Shown: positions 1-8,870, numbered from the stretch's first letter. The stretch is DNA of 60,510 nt from Micromonospora lupini str. Lupac 08 (GCF_000297395.2 NZ_HF570108.1:4307300-4367809), one strand, 5' to 3'. The notes: a model not told the origin generated them from the sequence alone. Translations and numbers: made by a program.

Positions 1-1
1 G

Positions 2-391
2 TCACCATCCGCACCGGAGGTGGCGGCGCGGTGAAGCGGCCGACGCCCCACGCGCACCCACGATCGGGATCCGGCCGGCGTCCGCCTCGGCGGTCAGCTT
101 CTGCACCGTCCGGGCCCGGTCGGTGTGGTCGACCTCGATCACCACCGGCGGGCCGTCCGGGCGGGCACACGCCACGTCCAGGACGGAGTGCCGCTGCTGC
201 ATCGGCGGCGGCAGCGGCACCACGCTTGGCGCGCGCCGGTAGACCCGCCAGCCCCGCGCCTGCCCCCACCGGGCCACCGCGTCGATGATCCGCGCGGTCA
301 CGTCGTCGGTGTCCAGGTCGACGAAGGTCACCTCGGCCAGCCACCGGCCCAGGTCGGCGGCCAGCCGCTCACCCTGCGCCGCAACGTCCAC
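2..391 (-). CDS. conserved hypothetical protein, probably frameshifted near its 3' end
   Basis: Function not recognised. The GTG start at 391 lies 6 nt after a TATCCT -10-like element, which fits a leaderless transcript. As read, the frame gives 129 aa with a central stretch (VVIEVDHTDRARTVQKL) resembling the core of small actinobacterial proteins that hold a nuclease-like fold. The last about 20 residues are Arg/Ser-rich with poor third-position GC bias. Another frame over the same bases reads WGVGRFTAPPPPVRMVT, has better codon bias and runs open to the window edge. I infer an indel near position 40, either a real mutation or an assembly error, so the intact gene would extend beyond base 1. 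It lies 17 nt downstream of the S9 peptidase gene. Confidence 0.55.
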   Translation of the reverse strand: MDVAAQGERLAADLGRWLAEVTFVDLDTDDVTARIIDAVARWGQARGWRVYRRAPSVVPLPPPMQQRHSVLDVACARPDGPPVVIEVDHTDRARTVQKLTAEADAGRIPIVGARGASAASPRRHLRCGW

Positions 392-397
392 CGGCGC

Positions 398-403
398 AGG
401 ATA
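398..403 (-). promoter_or_regulatory. candidate leaderless -10 element of the first gene
   Basis: Minus-strand TATCCT followed by 6 nt and then the GTG start codon. This is the usual geometry of actinobacterial leaderless promoters. No convincing -35 is seen. Confidence 0.35.
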
Positions 404-408
404 ACGCC

Positions 409-2259
409 TCAGCCGAGGGCGGCCACCGTCACTGCGAGGTGCCGGGAGAGCCAGGCGGTGGTGGCCGTACGCGCCGTCTCGGCGTTGTCGCGGGCCAGGA
501 AGTCGTGCCCCTCGCCGGTGAGCACGAGGTGCCCGTGCGGGACGTCCCGCGCGGCCAGGGCCTGCGCCACCTGGGCCGACTCACCGGCCGGCACGTTCGT
601 GTCGTTGGCGCCGTGGATCAGCAGCACCGGCACGTCGAGCTGGTCGATGCGGGTCATCGGCGACAGGTCCCGCAGCAGGTCGGCGTCGCGCACCGGGTCG
701 CCGTACTTGCTGACGGCGGCGGCGGCGATCCACGGCTCGGTGTTGGCGTAGAACGTGCGGAAGTCGGAGATGCCGCACTCGGCCACCCCCGCGGCGAACA
801 GGCCGGGGAAGTTCACCAGCACCGCGAGGACCAGGTAGCCGCCGTAGGAGCGGCCCAGACAGCCGAGCCGGCCCGGAATCGCGACACCGGTGTCGACCAG
901 GTGGTCGGCGCACGCCGCCACGTCCGCGATGGCCCCGTACCGGCCGGCGAGGTTGTCGGCGGCGACGAAGGTGCGGCCGAAGCCGGACGAACCGCGCACG
1001 TTTGGCGCGAACACCGCGACGCCCTGCGCCACGAGGGCCTGGAACAGCGGGTTGTAGCCGGGACGCTCCTGCGCCTCGGGGCCGCCGTGCAGGCTGATCG
1101 CCGTCGGCCAGGGGCCCGGACCGGGCGGGCGGTAGAGCCAGCCGGACAGCGGCAACCCGTCGCGGGCGCGCAGGTCGACGAGCTGCGGGGCGACACCGCT
1201 GTCGCCCGTACGCGCGGCGCCGGTGTCCGGCCGCAGCGGCCGGGGCGTCCCGGTCGCCGGATCGACAAGCCAGACCTCCCGGGGCTGCACGGGCCCCTGC
1301 GCGGTGAGGCAGAGCAGGTCGGCGTCGGCGGCGAAGACGGCGCCGTCGAGCACCTCCCCCGGTGCGGTTACGGCCCGCTGCACGCCACTGGCGAGGTCGA
1401 GCAGGCTCAGCTCGCTGCGCCCGCCGTAGGTGTTCCACAGCAGCGCGACGCGTCGCCGATCGACGCTGGGCGCGACGTGCTCCAGCTCGGCGTCCGGACG
1501 GCCGGCGAGGCGCGTCGGCGTCGGCATCGACGCCGGGCGCGTGAGGTCGACGCGTACCAGCGCGGCCAGCTCCGAGAACGCGTCGGTACGCGCCAGCACG
1601 CTCGTCCCGTCGGGGCCGAACCAGCCCTGGTCGGTGCTGCCCCGGCCGGTGTCCGGCAGCAGGCGTACCCGGTCGCCGGTGGCCACGTCCAGCAGCTCCA
1701 GCCAGCGGGCGTTGCGCGGACCGCGCCGCAGCAGGGCCGACCCGCCGTCCGGGCTGACGTCCAGGAGGGTGAGCAGGTCGCCCTCGGCGAGCACCCGCCG
1801 GTGCCCGGTGTCGGCGTCGACGAGCACGGCGGTGCCCCGCTCGGCGGTCTCGGTGACCGCCATCAGCGCGCCGCCGGGCAGCCAACCGGACAGGGCCGCG
1901 CTGCGCCGGCCGAACCCGGCGACCTGGCGGCGCTGCGTGCCGTCCGGGCGCAGCACCCACAGCTCGGTGCGGGGAGCGCCACCGGGCGCGACGACGCAGG
2001 CCAGCCACTGCCCGTCCGGGGACCAGCTCACCGCCAGCACCGGTTCGTCGCCGCTGGGCAGCGCGACGGCCTCGGCGGCGTCGACGTCGCGCACCCAGAC
2101 GGCCGGGGTGCCGGCCCGGTCGGAGAGGTACGCCACCCGTCGGCCGTCCGGCGACGGCGCGGGCGCGAAGTCCTCGCCGGCCGGCAGCGGCGGCACCGGC
2201 CGGTGCGCGGTCAGGTGCGCCAGGAGGGTGGTGCGCGGCGCTTGCGTCCGTACGCTCAT
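409..2259 (-). CDS. S9 family (prolyl-oligopeptidase-like) serine peptidase
   Basis: Predicted cytoplasmic serine peptidase of 616 aa with no signal peptide. The N-terminal about 350 residues form a WD40/TolB-like propeller (repeated SPDG.. motifs, e.g. APSPDGRRVAYLSD near residue 35). The C-terminal alpha/beta-hydrolase domain carries the complete triad: Ser471 in GRSYGG, Asp553 in HGANDT and His585 in GEGHDF. Its ATG directly follows the TAG of the upstream amidotransferase gene with no gap, so the two are almost certainly translationally coupled. From this context I infer that it trims or degrades the small peptide made by the two upstream enzymes. The family includes dipeptidyl and acylaminoacyl peptidases, so the exact substrate cannot be read from the sequence. 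Confidence 0.9.
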   Translation of the reverse strand: MSVRTQAPRTTLLAHLTAHRPVPPLPAGEDFAPAPSPDGRRVAYLSDRAGTPAVWVRDVDAAEAVALPSGDEPVLAVSWSPDGQWLACVVAPGGAPRTELWVLRPDGTQRRQVAGFGRRSAALSGWLPGGALMAVTETAERGTAVLVDADTGHRRVLAEGDLLTLLDVSPDGGSALLRRGPRNARWLELLDVATGDRVRLLPDTGRGSTDQGWFGPDGTSVLARTDAFSELAALVRVDLTRPASMPTPTRLAGRPDAELEHVAPSVDRRRVALLWNTYGGRSELSLLDLASGVQRAVTAPGEVLDGAVFAADADLLCLTAQGPVQPREVWLVDPATGTPRPLRPDTGAARTGDSGVAPQLVDLRARDGLPLSGWLYRPPGPGPWPTAISLHGGPEAQERPGYNPLFQALVAQGVAVFAPNVRGSSGFGRTFVAADNLAGRYGAIADVAACADHLVDTGVAIPGRLGCLGRSYGGYLVLAVLVNFPGLFAAGVAECGISDFRTFYANTEPWIAAAAVSKYGDPVRDADLLRDLSPMTRIDQLDVPVLLIHGANDTNVPAGESAQVAQALAARDVPHGHLVLTGEGHDFLARDNAETARTATTAWLSRHLAVTVAALG

Positions 2260-4038
2260 CTAAACCCCGATCCGCTGCAACCAGAGCTCCAGCAGCCCGA
2301 GCTGCCAGAGCGCGTTGGAGCCCAACGTGGTCCGCCGGGCGTTCGGCGCGTCCAGCAACTCCTCCAGGTAGTCCTTGCGGAACAGGCCGCGCTCGCGCGC
2401 CGGGCGCGCGGTCAGCGCGTCCCGCACGTCGTCGAGCAGCGGACCGGACAGGTGCCGGATGGCGGGCACCGGGAAGTAGCCCTTCGGCCTGTCGATCACC
2501 TCGTCGGGCACGATGCCCCGACTCGCGGCCTTCAGCACGCCCTTGCCGCCCTGGGCCAGCTTGAGCGCCGGTGGGCAGGCGGCGGCCAGCTCGACGACCT
2601 CGTGGTCGAGGAACGGCACCCGGGCCTCCAACCCCCACGCCATCGTCATGTTGTCGACCCGTTTGACCGGATCGTCGACGAGCATCACCAGGCTGTCCTG
2701 GCGCAGCGCCGCGTCGAGCGCGGTGTCCGCGCCCGGCGCGCCGAAGTGGGCGGTGACGAACTCCAGGCTCGCGTCGTGGTCGAGCATCCACTCGGGCGCC
2801 AGGTGCCCGGCGAGCGCGTCGTGCCGACGATCGAAGAACACCCGGGCGTACGCCTCGACGGCGTCCGCGCGTGCGACGTTCGCCATCGGCGGGTACCAGT
2901 CGTAGCCGGCGAAGATCTCGTCGGCGCCCTGGCCGGACTGCACCACGGTGATGCGCTGCGACACCTCCTCGGAGAGCAGGTGGAACGCGACGCAGTCGTG
3001 GCTGACCATCGGCTCGCTCATCGCCGCGATGGCCTCGTGCACCGCCGGCACGAACCGGGCCGCGCCGATGCGGATCTGGTGGTGGTCGGTGCCGTACTCG
3101 CGGGCCACCAGGTCGGAGTAGTGGAACTCGTCGCCGCTCTCCCCCGCCGCCGCCTCGAAGCCGATGCTGAAGGTGGCCAGCCCGGTCTGACCCTGCTCGG
3201 CGAGCAGGGCGACGATCAGGCTGGAGTCGAGCCCCCCGGAGAGCAGCACGCCCACCGGCACGTCGGCGACCATCCGGCGGCGTACGGCGGTCCGCAGCGC
3301 CGCCATGATCCGTTCCTGCCACTCGTCGGCGGACATGGCCGGCGCGGCGGCGCGGGTGAACTCCGGCCGCCAGTACACGGTGTCGGTGCTGCGGCCGTCG
3401 GCGGTGACGACCCGCACGGTGGCCGGGGGCAGCTTGCGGACGCCCGCCAGGATGGTGCGCGGCGGCGGCACCACCGAGTGGAAGCTCATGTAGTGGTGCA
3501 GCGCCACCGGGTCGAGGTCGGTGTCCACGTCACCGGCGGCGAGCAGCGCCGGGAGGGTCGACGCGAAGCGGATCCGGCCCGGCGTCTCGGCCAGGTAGAG
3601 CGGCTTGATGCCGAGCCGGTCGCGCGCCAGCACCAGCGTGTGCGTGGCCAGCTCCACCAGGGCGAACGCGAACATCCCGTAGAAGCGCTCGACGCAGGCG
3701 GTCCCCCACCTGTGGTACGCCTTGAGGATCACCTCCGTGTCGGAGGTGGACCGGAAGGAGTAACCGGCGGCGGTCAGCTCGTCGCGCAGCTCCCGGTAGT
3801 TGTAGATGCAGCCGTTGAAGACCAGGGCGAGGCCCAGCTCGGGATCGACCATCGGCTGCGCGCCGGTGTCGGACAGGTCGATGATGCGCAGCCGGCGGTG
3901 CACAAGCGCCGCCGGGCCGTGCTGCCAGCTCCCCTCACCGTCCGGGCCACGGGAGGACAGGACGGGGAGCATCCGCTCCAACGCCGCCAGGTCCGGTGGC
4001 GCCCCGTCGAGGCGGAACTCGCCTCCGATACCGCACAT
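2260..4038 (-). CDS. glutamine-hydrolysing amidotransferase, asparagine synthase / N-acetylglutaminylglutamine amidotransferase type
   Basis: 592 aa. The N-terminal class II glutaminase domain starts MCGIGG, placing the catalytic Cys directly after the initiator Met. This selects the ATG at 4038 (SD AGAGG 8 nt upstream) over a GTG three codons earlier. Conserved glutaminase motifs include RGPDGEG, HRRLRIIDLS and FNGCIYNYRELR. The C-terminal synthetase domain shows the PP-loop VLLSGGLDSSL near residue 260 and GQGADEIFAGY. The overall sequence resembles the amidotransferases that amidate N-acetylglutaminylglutamine, an osmolyte dipeptide, rather than housekeeping AsnB. It would transfer ammonia from glutamine to an ATP-activated carboxylate, presumably on the product of the upstream ligase fusion (inference). 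Confidence 0.88.
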   Translation of the reverse strand: MCGIGGEFRLDGAPPDLAALERMLPVLSSRGPDGEGSWQHGPAALVHRRLRIIDLSDTGAQPMVDPELGLALVFNGCIYNYRELRDELTAAGYSFRSTSDTEVILKAYHRWGTACVERFYGMFAFALVELATHTLVLARDRLGIKPLYLAETPGRIRFASTLPALLAAGDVDTDLDPVALHHYMSFHSVVPPPRTILAGVRKLPPATVRVVTADGRSTDTVYWRPEFTRAAAPAMSADEWQERIMAALRTAVRRRMVADVPVGVLLSGGLDSSLIVALLAEQGQTGLATFSIGFEAAAGESGDEFHYSDLVAREYGTDHHQIRIGAARFVPAVHEAIAAMSEPMVSHDCVAFHLLSEEVSQRITVVQSGQGADEIFAGYDWYPPMANVARADAVEAYARVFFDRRHDALAGHLAPEWMLDHDASLEFVTAHFGAPGADTALDAALRQDSLVMLVDDPVKRVDNMTMAWGLEARVPFLDHEVVELAAACPPALKLAQGGKGVLKAASRGIVPDEVIDRPKGYFPVPAIRHLSGPLLDDVRDALTARPARERGLFRKDYLEELLDAPNARRTTLGSNALWQLGLLELWLQRIGV

Positions 4039-4136
4039 GGCACACACCTCTCATCGGCTCGGTCCGCTCGGGCCGCTGACCGGTCCAGGCTTGGCGGACC
4101 GGGTTGCGTCCCGATGACATCTGCGTCAAGCGTGAG

Positions 4137-6803
4137 TTACACCGGGGGCTGACCGGCTCCACCGAGCAGCCAGGTGTCCTTCGACCCACCGCCCCGCGAC
4201 GAGTTGACGATCATGCTGCCGGCCGGCGCGACCCGGGTCAGCGCCACCGGCGCCACCTCCGCAGTCTCGCCGAGGAACACGAACGCCCGCAGGTCAACGT
4301 GGCGCGGCGCGAGGGCCGTACCGTCGAAGACCGGGTGGGTGGTCAGCGCGACCACCTCCTGGGCGATCCACCGGTGCGGCGCGGCGAGGATCTGCTCCCG
4401 GACGGCGTCCAACTCCTCCGCCTCGGCGCGCGGGCCGATCACCACCCGGTCCCCGCCGTACCCGTCGACCGGCTTGAGCACCAGCTCGTCGAGCCGGCCC
4501 AGCACCTCGGCGCGGTGCTCGGGCAGCCCGCACAGGTACGTCGGCACGTCGCCGAGCAGCGCCTTCTCCCCCAGGTAGTACTCGATGAGCCGGGGCACGT
4601 ACGCGTACAGCGCCTTGTCGTCGCCCACGCCGTTGCCCAGCGCGTTGGCAAGCGTGAGCCGCCCGGCGTGCACCGCCGCCAGCAGCGGCCAGCCCAGCGG
4701 CACGCCGTCGGCCCCCGGGGCGTGCAGCAACGCATCCTCGTCCATCCGCAGGTAGAGCACGTCGACCTGGCTGCGGCGTCCCTCCCGGACCAGGTGGACG
4801 CGCCCGTCGGACACCAGCAGGTCGCCGCTCTCGGTGAGCGGCACGCCCATCTCGTCGGCGAGCAGCCGGTGCTCGAACCAGGCCGGGTCGCCCGGGCCGC
4901 TGCTGAGCACCACCACCGCGGGGTCGTCGGCGGCGGCGGGCGCGGCGGCGAGCAGCGCCCGGTGCAGCATCGCGGGTGTCTCGTCGGCGGGCAGCAGGTC
5001 GTCGGGCACCGGCAGCTCGGGCAGCACCGCCCGGGTGAGCCGGTGGTTCTGCACGGCATAGCCGATGCCCGAGGGCACCCGCAGGTTGTCCTCCAGCACG
5101 TACCAGCCGCCGTCCGGGTCGCGGACGAGATCGGTTCCGGACACCTGTGCGCGTGTGCCGCGCCGGCCCATCAGCGCTCCGGTGGGGCGCAGCCCCGGCG
5201 AGGACTCCACCACCCAGGCCGGCACGACCCCGTCGGCCACGACCGCCCGGTCGGCGTACACGTCACGCAGGAACGCGTCGAGCGCGCGGGCGCGCTGCAC
5301 CAGGCCGGTCCGCAGCGCCCGCCAGTCGTCGGCAGGCACGACCCGGGGCACCAGGTCGACCGGGAAGAGCCGGGTGCTTGCCTCACCGGCCACGCTGAAG
5401 GTCACGCCCCGGGCGCGCTGCTCCTCGTCCCGGTCGTGCTCGCGTTGGCGCAGGCCCGCGGCGCCGAGGGTGCGCAGGGCGGCGAGCAGCGGACGGAACG
5501 CCGGCTCCGGCCCCTCCGGGCCGAAGACCTCGTCGCCGGCGTCGGCGTACGTGGACAGCGCGGGCGGCGGCGACGTACCGGGCAGAGGCGTACGCACCCG
5601 GCCCCGGGTCTCGTCGAGCAGCAGGTCGACCACGTCGGCCAGCCGGCCCCGCCGCTCGTACGCCCGCCGCTGCCGTGCCGCGGAGCTGCCGCGTTCCAGC
5701 GCGTACCGGGTCAGCTCGCGGACCTGTTCCCAGTCACCTGTCGCCTCCAACTGCGGGCGCAGGTCGGTCACCAGGCGGCGCACCGCCTCGGCGGCCGGCA
5801 CCGGCCGGGCCGAGCGGGGCAGGTCGAGCAGGTCGCCCTCCAGCCCGGAGCGGGCGGCCCGCCACACTGCGGCGCGCAGCACCGGCGGCCGGACGGCGGT
5901 GCGCTCGACGCCGGCCCGCAGGGCCGCGACCTCCCGGCGCACCAGCGCCCGGAACAGCCCGGTGAGCAGGACGATGGTCTCCACGTCGGCGTTGGCGTCG
6001 GTGACGCGCAGCTCCACGGTGGGGACGTGCGCCGACGGCCGGACATCGAAGTAGATCATGGCAGGATCGGTGATGGTCTCCGAGGAGATCAGCTCGGCGA
6101 CCAGCGCCTCATGGTCGGCGGCGCTCGTCACCTCGCCCGGGTCACCGGCCGTGGGCCAGCGCTGCCAGACCAGCGACCGGACGCTGGCGTAGCCGCTGTC
6201 CTGACCCATCCAGTACGGCGAGCTGGTGGACAGGGCGAGCAGCACCGGCAGCCACGGCTGGACCCGCCTGGTCACGGCCACCGCCAGGTCCCGGTCGGAG
6301 ACGCCGACGTGCACCTGCGCGCCGCAGATCAACTGCTCCCGGGCGAGCATCTGGTACTCGTCGAGCATCCGACGGTAGCGCGAGGTGGGCGTGACGCTCG
6401 GGTCGCCGTCGGCGCGCAGCGGCACCGTGCCGGCCGCCACGATGCCCAGCCCGGCCCGGTCGGCGACCTGGACCGCCGACTGGCGCAACCGGGTCAGCTC
6501 GGCGCGGATCTCGTCCAGGGTGCGGCAGACCGCGGTGTTGGTCTCCACCACGCTGCGGTGCAGCTCGGCGGTGAACGAGGTGGCCGGCAGCCGGTCGAGC
6601 AGCTCCCCGGCCCGGGGCACCAGCTCCCGGGTGTGCAGGTCGACGACGTGGAACTCCTCCTCCACGCCGATGGTGGCGAGGTCTGCCGGATCGTCGTGCA
6701 GCGCCGTCGCCAGGGCGGGACGGGGCGTGGGCGCCGCCCGGCCGTTGCCGGAACGGTCCACCGGCCCGTCGAACGTCGCCGCGTTCGTGGTGTTGTCGAC
6801 CAT
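4137..6803 (-). CDS. carboxylate-amine ligase (GCS2) fused to circularly permuted type 2 ATP-grasp domain
   Basis: 888 aa, two-ligase fusion. Residues about 45-390 match the glutamate-cysteine ligase family 2 (YbdK-like) fold, with the signature IGVEEEFHVVD near residue 45 and NADVETIVLL. Residues about 420-880 match the circularly permuted ATP-grasp family (DUF404/DUF407), with SGTDLVRDPDGGWYVLEDN, ALGNGVGDDKALYAYVP and LKPVDGYGGDRV. Both halves are ATP-dependent amide-bond enzymes that activate carboxylates, so the protein could join two or more amino acids without a ribosome or NRPS. The substrate is unknown. ATG 6803 is preferred over a GTG two codons earlier because of the preceding GGGG SD. 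The next gene, the amidotransferase, starts 98 nt downstream. Confidence 0.87.
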   Translation of the reverse strand: MVDNTTNAATFDGPVDRSGNGRAAPTPRPALATALHDDPADLATIGVEEEFHVVDLHTRELVPRAGELLDRLPATSFTAELHRSVVETNTAVCRTLDEIRAELTRLRQSAVQVADRAGLGIVAAGTVPLRADGDPSVTPTSRYRRMLDEYQMLAREQLICGAQVHVGVSDRDLAVAVTRRVQPWLPVLLALSTSSPYWMGQDSGYASVRSLVWQRWPTAGDPGEVTSAADHEALVAELISSETITDPAMIYFDVRPSAHVPTVELRVTDANADVETIVLLTGLFRALVRREVAALRAGVERTAVRPPVLRAAVWRAARSGLEGDLLDLPRSARPVPAAEAVRRLVTDLRPQLEATGDWEQVRELTRYALERGSSAARQRRAYERRGRLADVVDLLLDETRGRVRTPLPGTSPPPALSTYADAGDEVFGPEGPEPAFRPLLAALRTLGAAGLRQREHDRDEEQRARGVTFSVAGEASTRLFPVDLVPRVVPADDWRALRTGLVQRARALDAFLRDVYADRAVVADGVVPAWVVESSPGLRPTGALMGRRGTRAQVSGTDLVRDPDGGWYVLEDNLRVPSGIGYAVQNHRLTRAVLPELPVPDDLLPADETPAMLHRALLAAAPAAADDPAVVVLSSGPGDPAWFEHRLLADEMGVPLTESGDLLVSDGRVHLVREGRRSQVDVLYLRMDEDALLHAPGADGVPLGWPLLAAVHAGRLTLANALGNGVGDDKALYAYVPRLIEYYLGEKALLGDVPTYLCGLPEHRAEVLGRLDELVLKPVDGYGGDRVVIGPRAEAEELDAVREQILAAPHRWIAQEVVALTTHPVFDGTALAPRHVDLRAFVFLGETAEVAPVALTRVAPAGSMIVNSSRGGGSKDTWLLGGAGQPPV

Positions 6804-6858
6804 GGTCACCCCGGTTCGCGTGTCGGTGGTCTCGACTGTCCGACGAGCGTTCCCAGGC

Positions 6859-6888
6859 TTAGTACCGGGGGTGTTTCCGGCGCGTTAA
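6859..6888 (-). promoter_or_regulatory. candidate promoter of the ligase/amidotransferase/peptidase operon
   Basis: Minus-strand TTAACG (6883-6888) and TACTAA (6859-6864) are separated by 18 nt, about 55 nt upstream of the ligase start, in the 213-nt gap shared with the divergent GNAT gene. It is a weak match and was read by eye. Confidence 0.28.
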
Positions 6889-7016
6889 GGTGACGCACCG
6901 TTCTGTCCCGGCATCGCCCAGCGACGATCGGCACCGCTGATCCCCTTCGGACACCGGTATCCCGACCGAGGCAGAATCGACGGACCTGATCGAGACGATC
7001 ATCGGAGAGATGCGGC

Positions 7017-7688
7017 ATGACCGATCTGAGTGATGTGACCCAGGGGCCGATCGGCGACCAGGACGTCCGGATCGTGCCCGCCAACGAGGCGTCCCGGGAA
7101 GATCTCCAGGACGTTTTCGGCACGGCCGACGCGGGCCGCTGCCAGTGTCAGTGGTTCAAGGTCCGAGGCTGGCTGTGGCAGGCGTCCACACAGGAGGAGC
7201 GGACCGCCGCATCCCGCGAGCAGACCCGCTGTGGTGAGCCGGACGCCACGGACACCAGCGGACTGGTCGCGTACCTCGACGACCAGCCGGTGGGGTGGGT
7301 GGCGGTCGAGCCGCGCACGGCGTACCCCAAGCTGCGCAACCAGCGGGTGCCCTGGCTCGGCCGCGACGAGGACAAGGACGACGACGCCGTCTGGGCGGTA
7401 ACCTGCCTGGTGGTCCGCAAGGGCTACCGGGGCCGCGGGCTGACCTACCCCCTGGCCCGCGCCGCGGTGGGCTTCGCGCGGGCGCGTGGCGCCCGGGCGC
7501 TGGAGGCGTACCCGATGCTCGCCGAGGGCGGCAAGCAGATCACCTGGGGCGAGGCGCACGTCGGGGTTCGGCAGGTCTTCGAGGAGGCCGGGTTCACCGA
7601 GGTCAGCCACCCCACGCTGCGTCGGGTGGTCATGCGGATCGACTTCGCGGCCGACACGTCCCGGCCGCCCGTGCCGAGGTCACGCTGA
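7017..7688 (+). CDS. GNAT family N-acetyltransferase
   Basis: 223 aa cytoplasmic acetyltransferase that would move an acetyl group from acetyl-CoA to a small-molecule or peptide amine. The acetyl-CoA loop is visible as VVRKGYRGRGLTYPL near residues 137-151 (the Q/RxxGxG/A motif), followed by the typical helix and the C-terminal VFEEAGF strand. A Cys-rich N-terminal piece (GRCQCQWF) is common in an actinobacterial subfamily. ATG 7017 has GGAGAG at 7 nt. It is divergent from the GCS2/ATP-grasp operon. Canonical N-acetylglutaminylglutamine synthetases are themselves GNAT-ATP-grasp proteins, so this separate GNAT might supply the acetylation step, but only proximity supports that. Confidence 0.85.
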   Translation: MTDLSDVTQGPIGDQDVRIVPANEASREDLQDVFGTADAGRCQCQWFKVRGWLWQASTQEERTAASREQTRCGEPDATDTSGLVAYLDDQPVGWVAVEPRTAYPKLRNQRVPWLGRDEDKDDDAVWAVTCLVVRKGYRGRGLTYPLARAAVGFARARGARALEAYPMLAEGGKQITWGEAHVGVRQVFEEAGFTEVSHPTLRRVVMRIDFAADTSRPPVPRSR

Positions 7689-7773
7689 CCGGACCCGGCT
7701 ACCGGCTCGGGGTTTGTGCGTACTCGATGGTCGCGGCGACCGGTGCTCGGTGCGGGTGGCGACGAGGTGCGGG

Positions 7774-8763
7774 CTACTCTGCCGTTTCCTGGCTCAGCTG
7801 GCTCAAGGCCGACGGTCCCCACCTTGTCGGGTCGTCGCCGGGCGGCACCATCGCCAGGGCCTGCCAGAGCAGGAGGATGGTCAACCAGCCCGCCTCGGCC
7901 GGGGTCAGCGGACGCTCGGACTGGTAGCTGGTGAGGAATTCCGCGCGAACGTCGGCCGACACCGGCCCCCAGTTGTGGTAGCGGGTGCCGAGCAGGACCG
8001 CCGCGCGGGCCAGCTCGACGATTCGGTGATCATGCTGGGCCTCCTCGAAGTCGAGGATCGCGGCGACCTCGCCGCGGGCCCACAGGATGTTGGCGGAGCG
8101 GAAATCGAAATGGACGAGTTGGCGGGGAAGCCGGTCGGGCGGCGCGCTGGCGACCAACCCGCGCAGTGTGTCACGAGCGGCCATCGGCAGATGGTCGGCG
8201 CGGGAGTCGAGCCAGTCGGTGACCCGGGCCGTCAACGGCGTCAACGCGACGGCGGGGGCGAGAAGCTGATCGGCGTCCGGGTATGCGGCCAGCGCGTCCT
8301 GCAATCGGGCGAGTATGACTCCGGCCGCCCGCACCTGGTTGAGATCAGCGGTGTCGAGGAGGTCGCCCACGATCTCGCGCTGCAGGCCCATCGAGACACC
8401 GCCGACCTCGACCTGAAGGCCGCCTTCTCGTGTGGGAACCGGTGGCGAAACCGGCAGCCCTCGGCCGTGGAGCCAGCTCGTGAGACGCGCCGTCTCCATC
8501 AGACGCGGAAAACGCTCGAGCACTACCGACCATTTCGCGAGCAGTCGGCCGGACGGCGTGCCGACCCAAGCTATCGCGTTGCCCCCGCTCATGACGATTC
8601 GCTCGCAGGTGTCGATGCGAACGCCCCAGTGCTCCTTCAGCATCGCGGCGACCCAGCGGCCGGCCGACTCCGCATCGCCAAAGCCGAACCGATCGTCGAG
8701 CGCGTGACGTGGGTCGTCCGGCTCCCACAGCATCTCTAACATCGGCGCCCGCGATTCGACCAT
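7774..8763 (-). CDS. aminoglycoside phosphotransferase (APH) family protein
   Basis: 329 aa kinase-like protein. The catalytic loop LVHFDFRSANILW (about residues 214-226) provides the HxDxxxxN-type catalytic Asp and Asn. The following ILDFEEA supplies the metal-binding Asp. The N-terminal lobe contains the phosphate-binding MSGGNAIAWV stretch and the Lys of LLAKWS. Members phosphorylate aminoglycosides, choline, homoserine or other hydroxyl compounds. Nothing in the neighbourhood shows which, and a resistance role should not be assumed. It converges on the GNAT gene with an 85-nt gap. An alternative in-frame start lies 7 codons inside the ATG chosen at 8763. Confidence 0.82.
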   Translation of the reverse strand: MVESRAPMLEMLWEPDDPRHALDDRFGFGDAESAGRWVAAMLKEHWGVRIDTCERIVMSGGNAIAWVGTPSGRLLAKWSVVLERFPRLMETARLTSWLHGRGLPVSPPVPTREGGLQVEVGGVSMGLQREIVGDLLDTADLNQVRAAGVILARLQDALAAYPDADQLLAPAVALTPLTARVTDWLDSRADHLPMAARDTLRGLVASAPPDRLPRQLVHFDFRSANILWARGEVAAILDFEEAQHDHRIVELARAAVLLGTRYHNWGPVSADVRAEFLTSYQSERPLTPAEAGWLTILLLWQALAMVPPGDDPTRWGPSALSQLSQETAE

Positions 8764-8839
8764 TGTCGTATCCCATCACAGGGCCAGCGGATGCCGCTCC
8801 GAGGACCGCGCCTGGGTGGTCGAAACGGGATCGGCGACA

Positions 8840-8870
8840 TCGGGGTGTCCGGGCCAGCGGGACACCCCGA
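8840..8870 (-). terminator. hairpin downstream of the GH5 cellulase gene
   Basis: The inverted repeat TCGGGGTGTCC / GGACACCCCGA (11 bp, 9-nt loop) lies 36 nt after the cellulase stop and before the kinase gene region. There is no U-tract, as is usual for actinobacterial hairpin terminators. Confidence 0.6.

Noticed and set aside
439..4152. Very long plus-strand open frame (over 1200 codons) opposite the peptidase and amidotransferase genes
   Set aside because: It is antisense to two genes with complete catalytic motifs and is only open because of high GC; its translation is Arg/Gly/Val-rich with no recognisable domain.
2260..6803. Canonical N-acetylglutaminylglutamine pathway
   Set aside because: The defining GNAT-ATP-grasp synthetase is absent and a GCS2/ATP-grasp fusion takes its place, so the product cannot be assumed to be the same dipeptide.
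7774..8763. Antibiotic-resistance gene
   Set aside because: APH-family motifs alone do not show an aminoglycoside substrate, and no resistance context is present.
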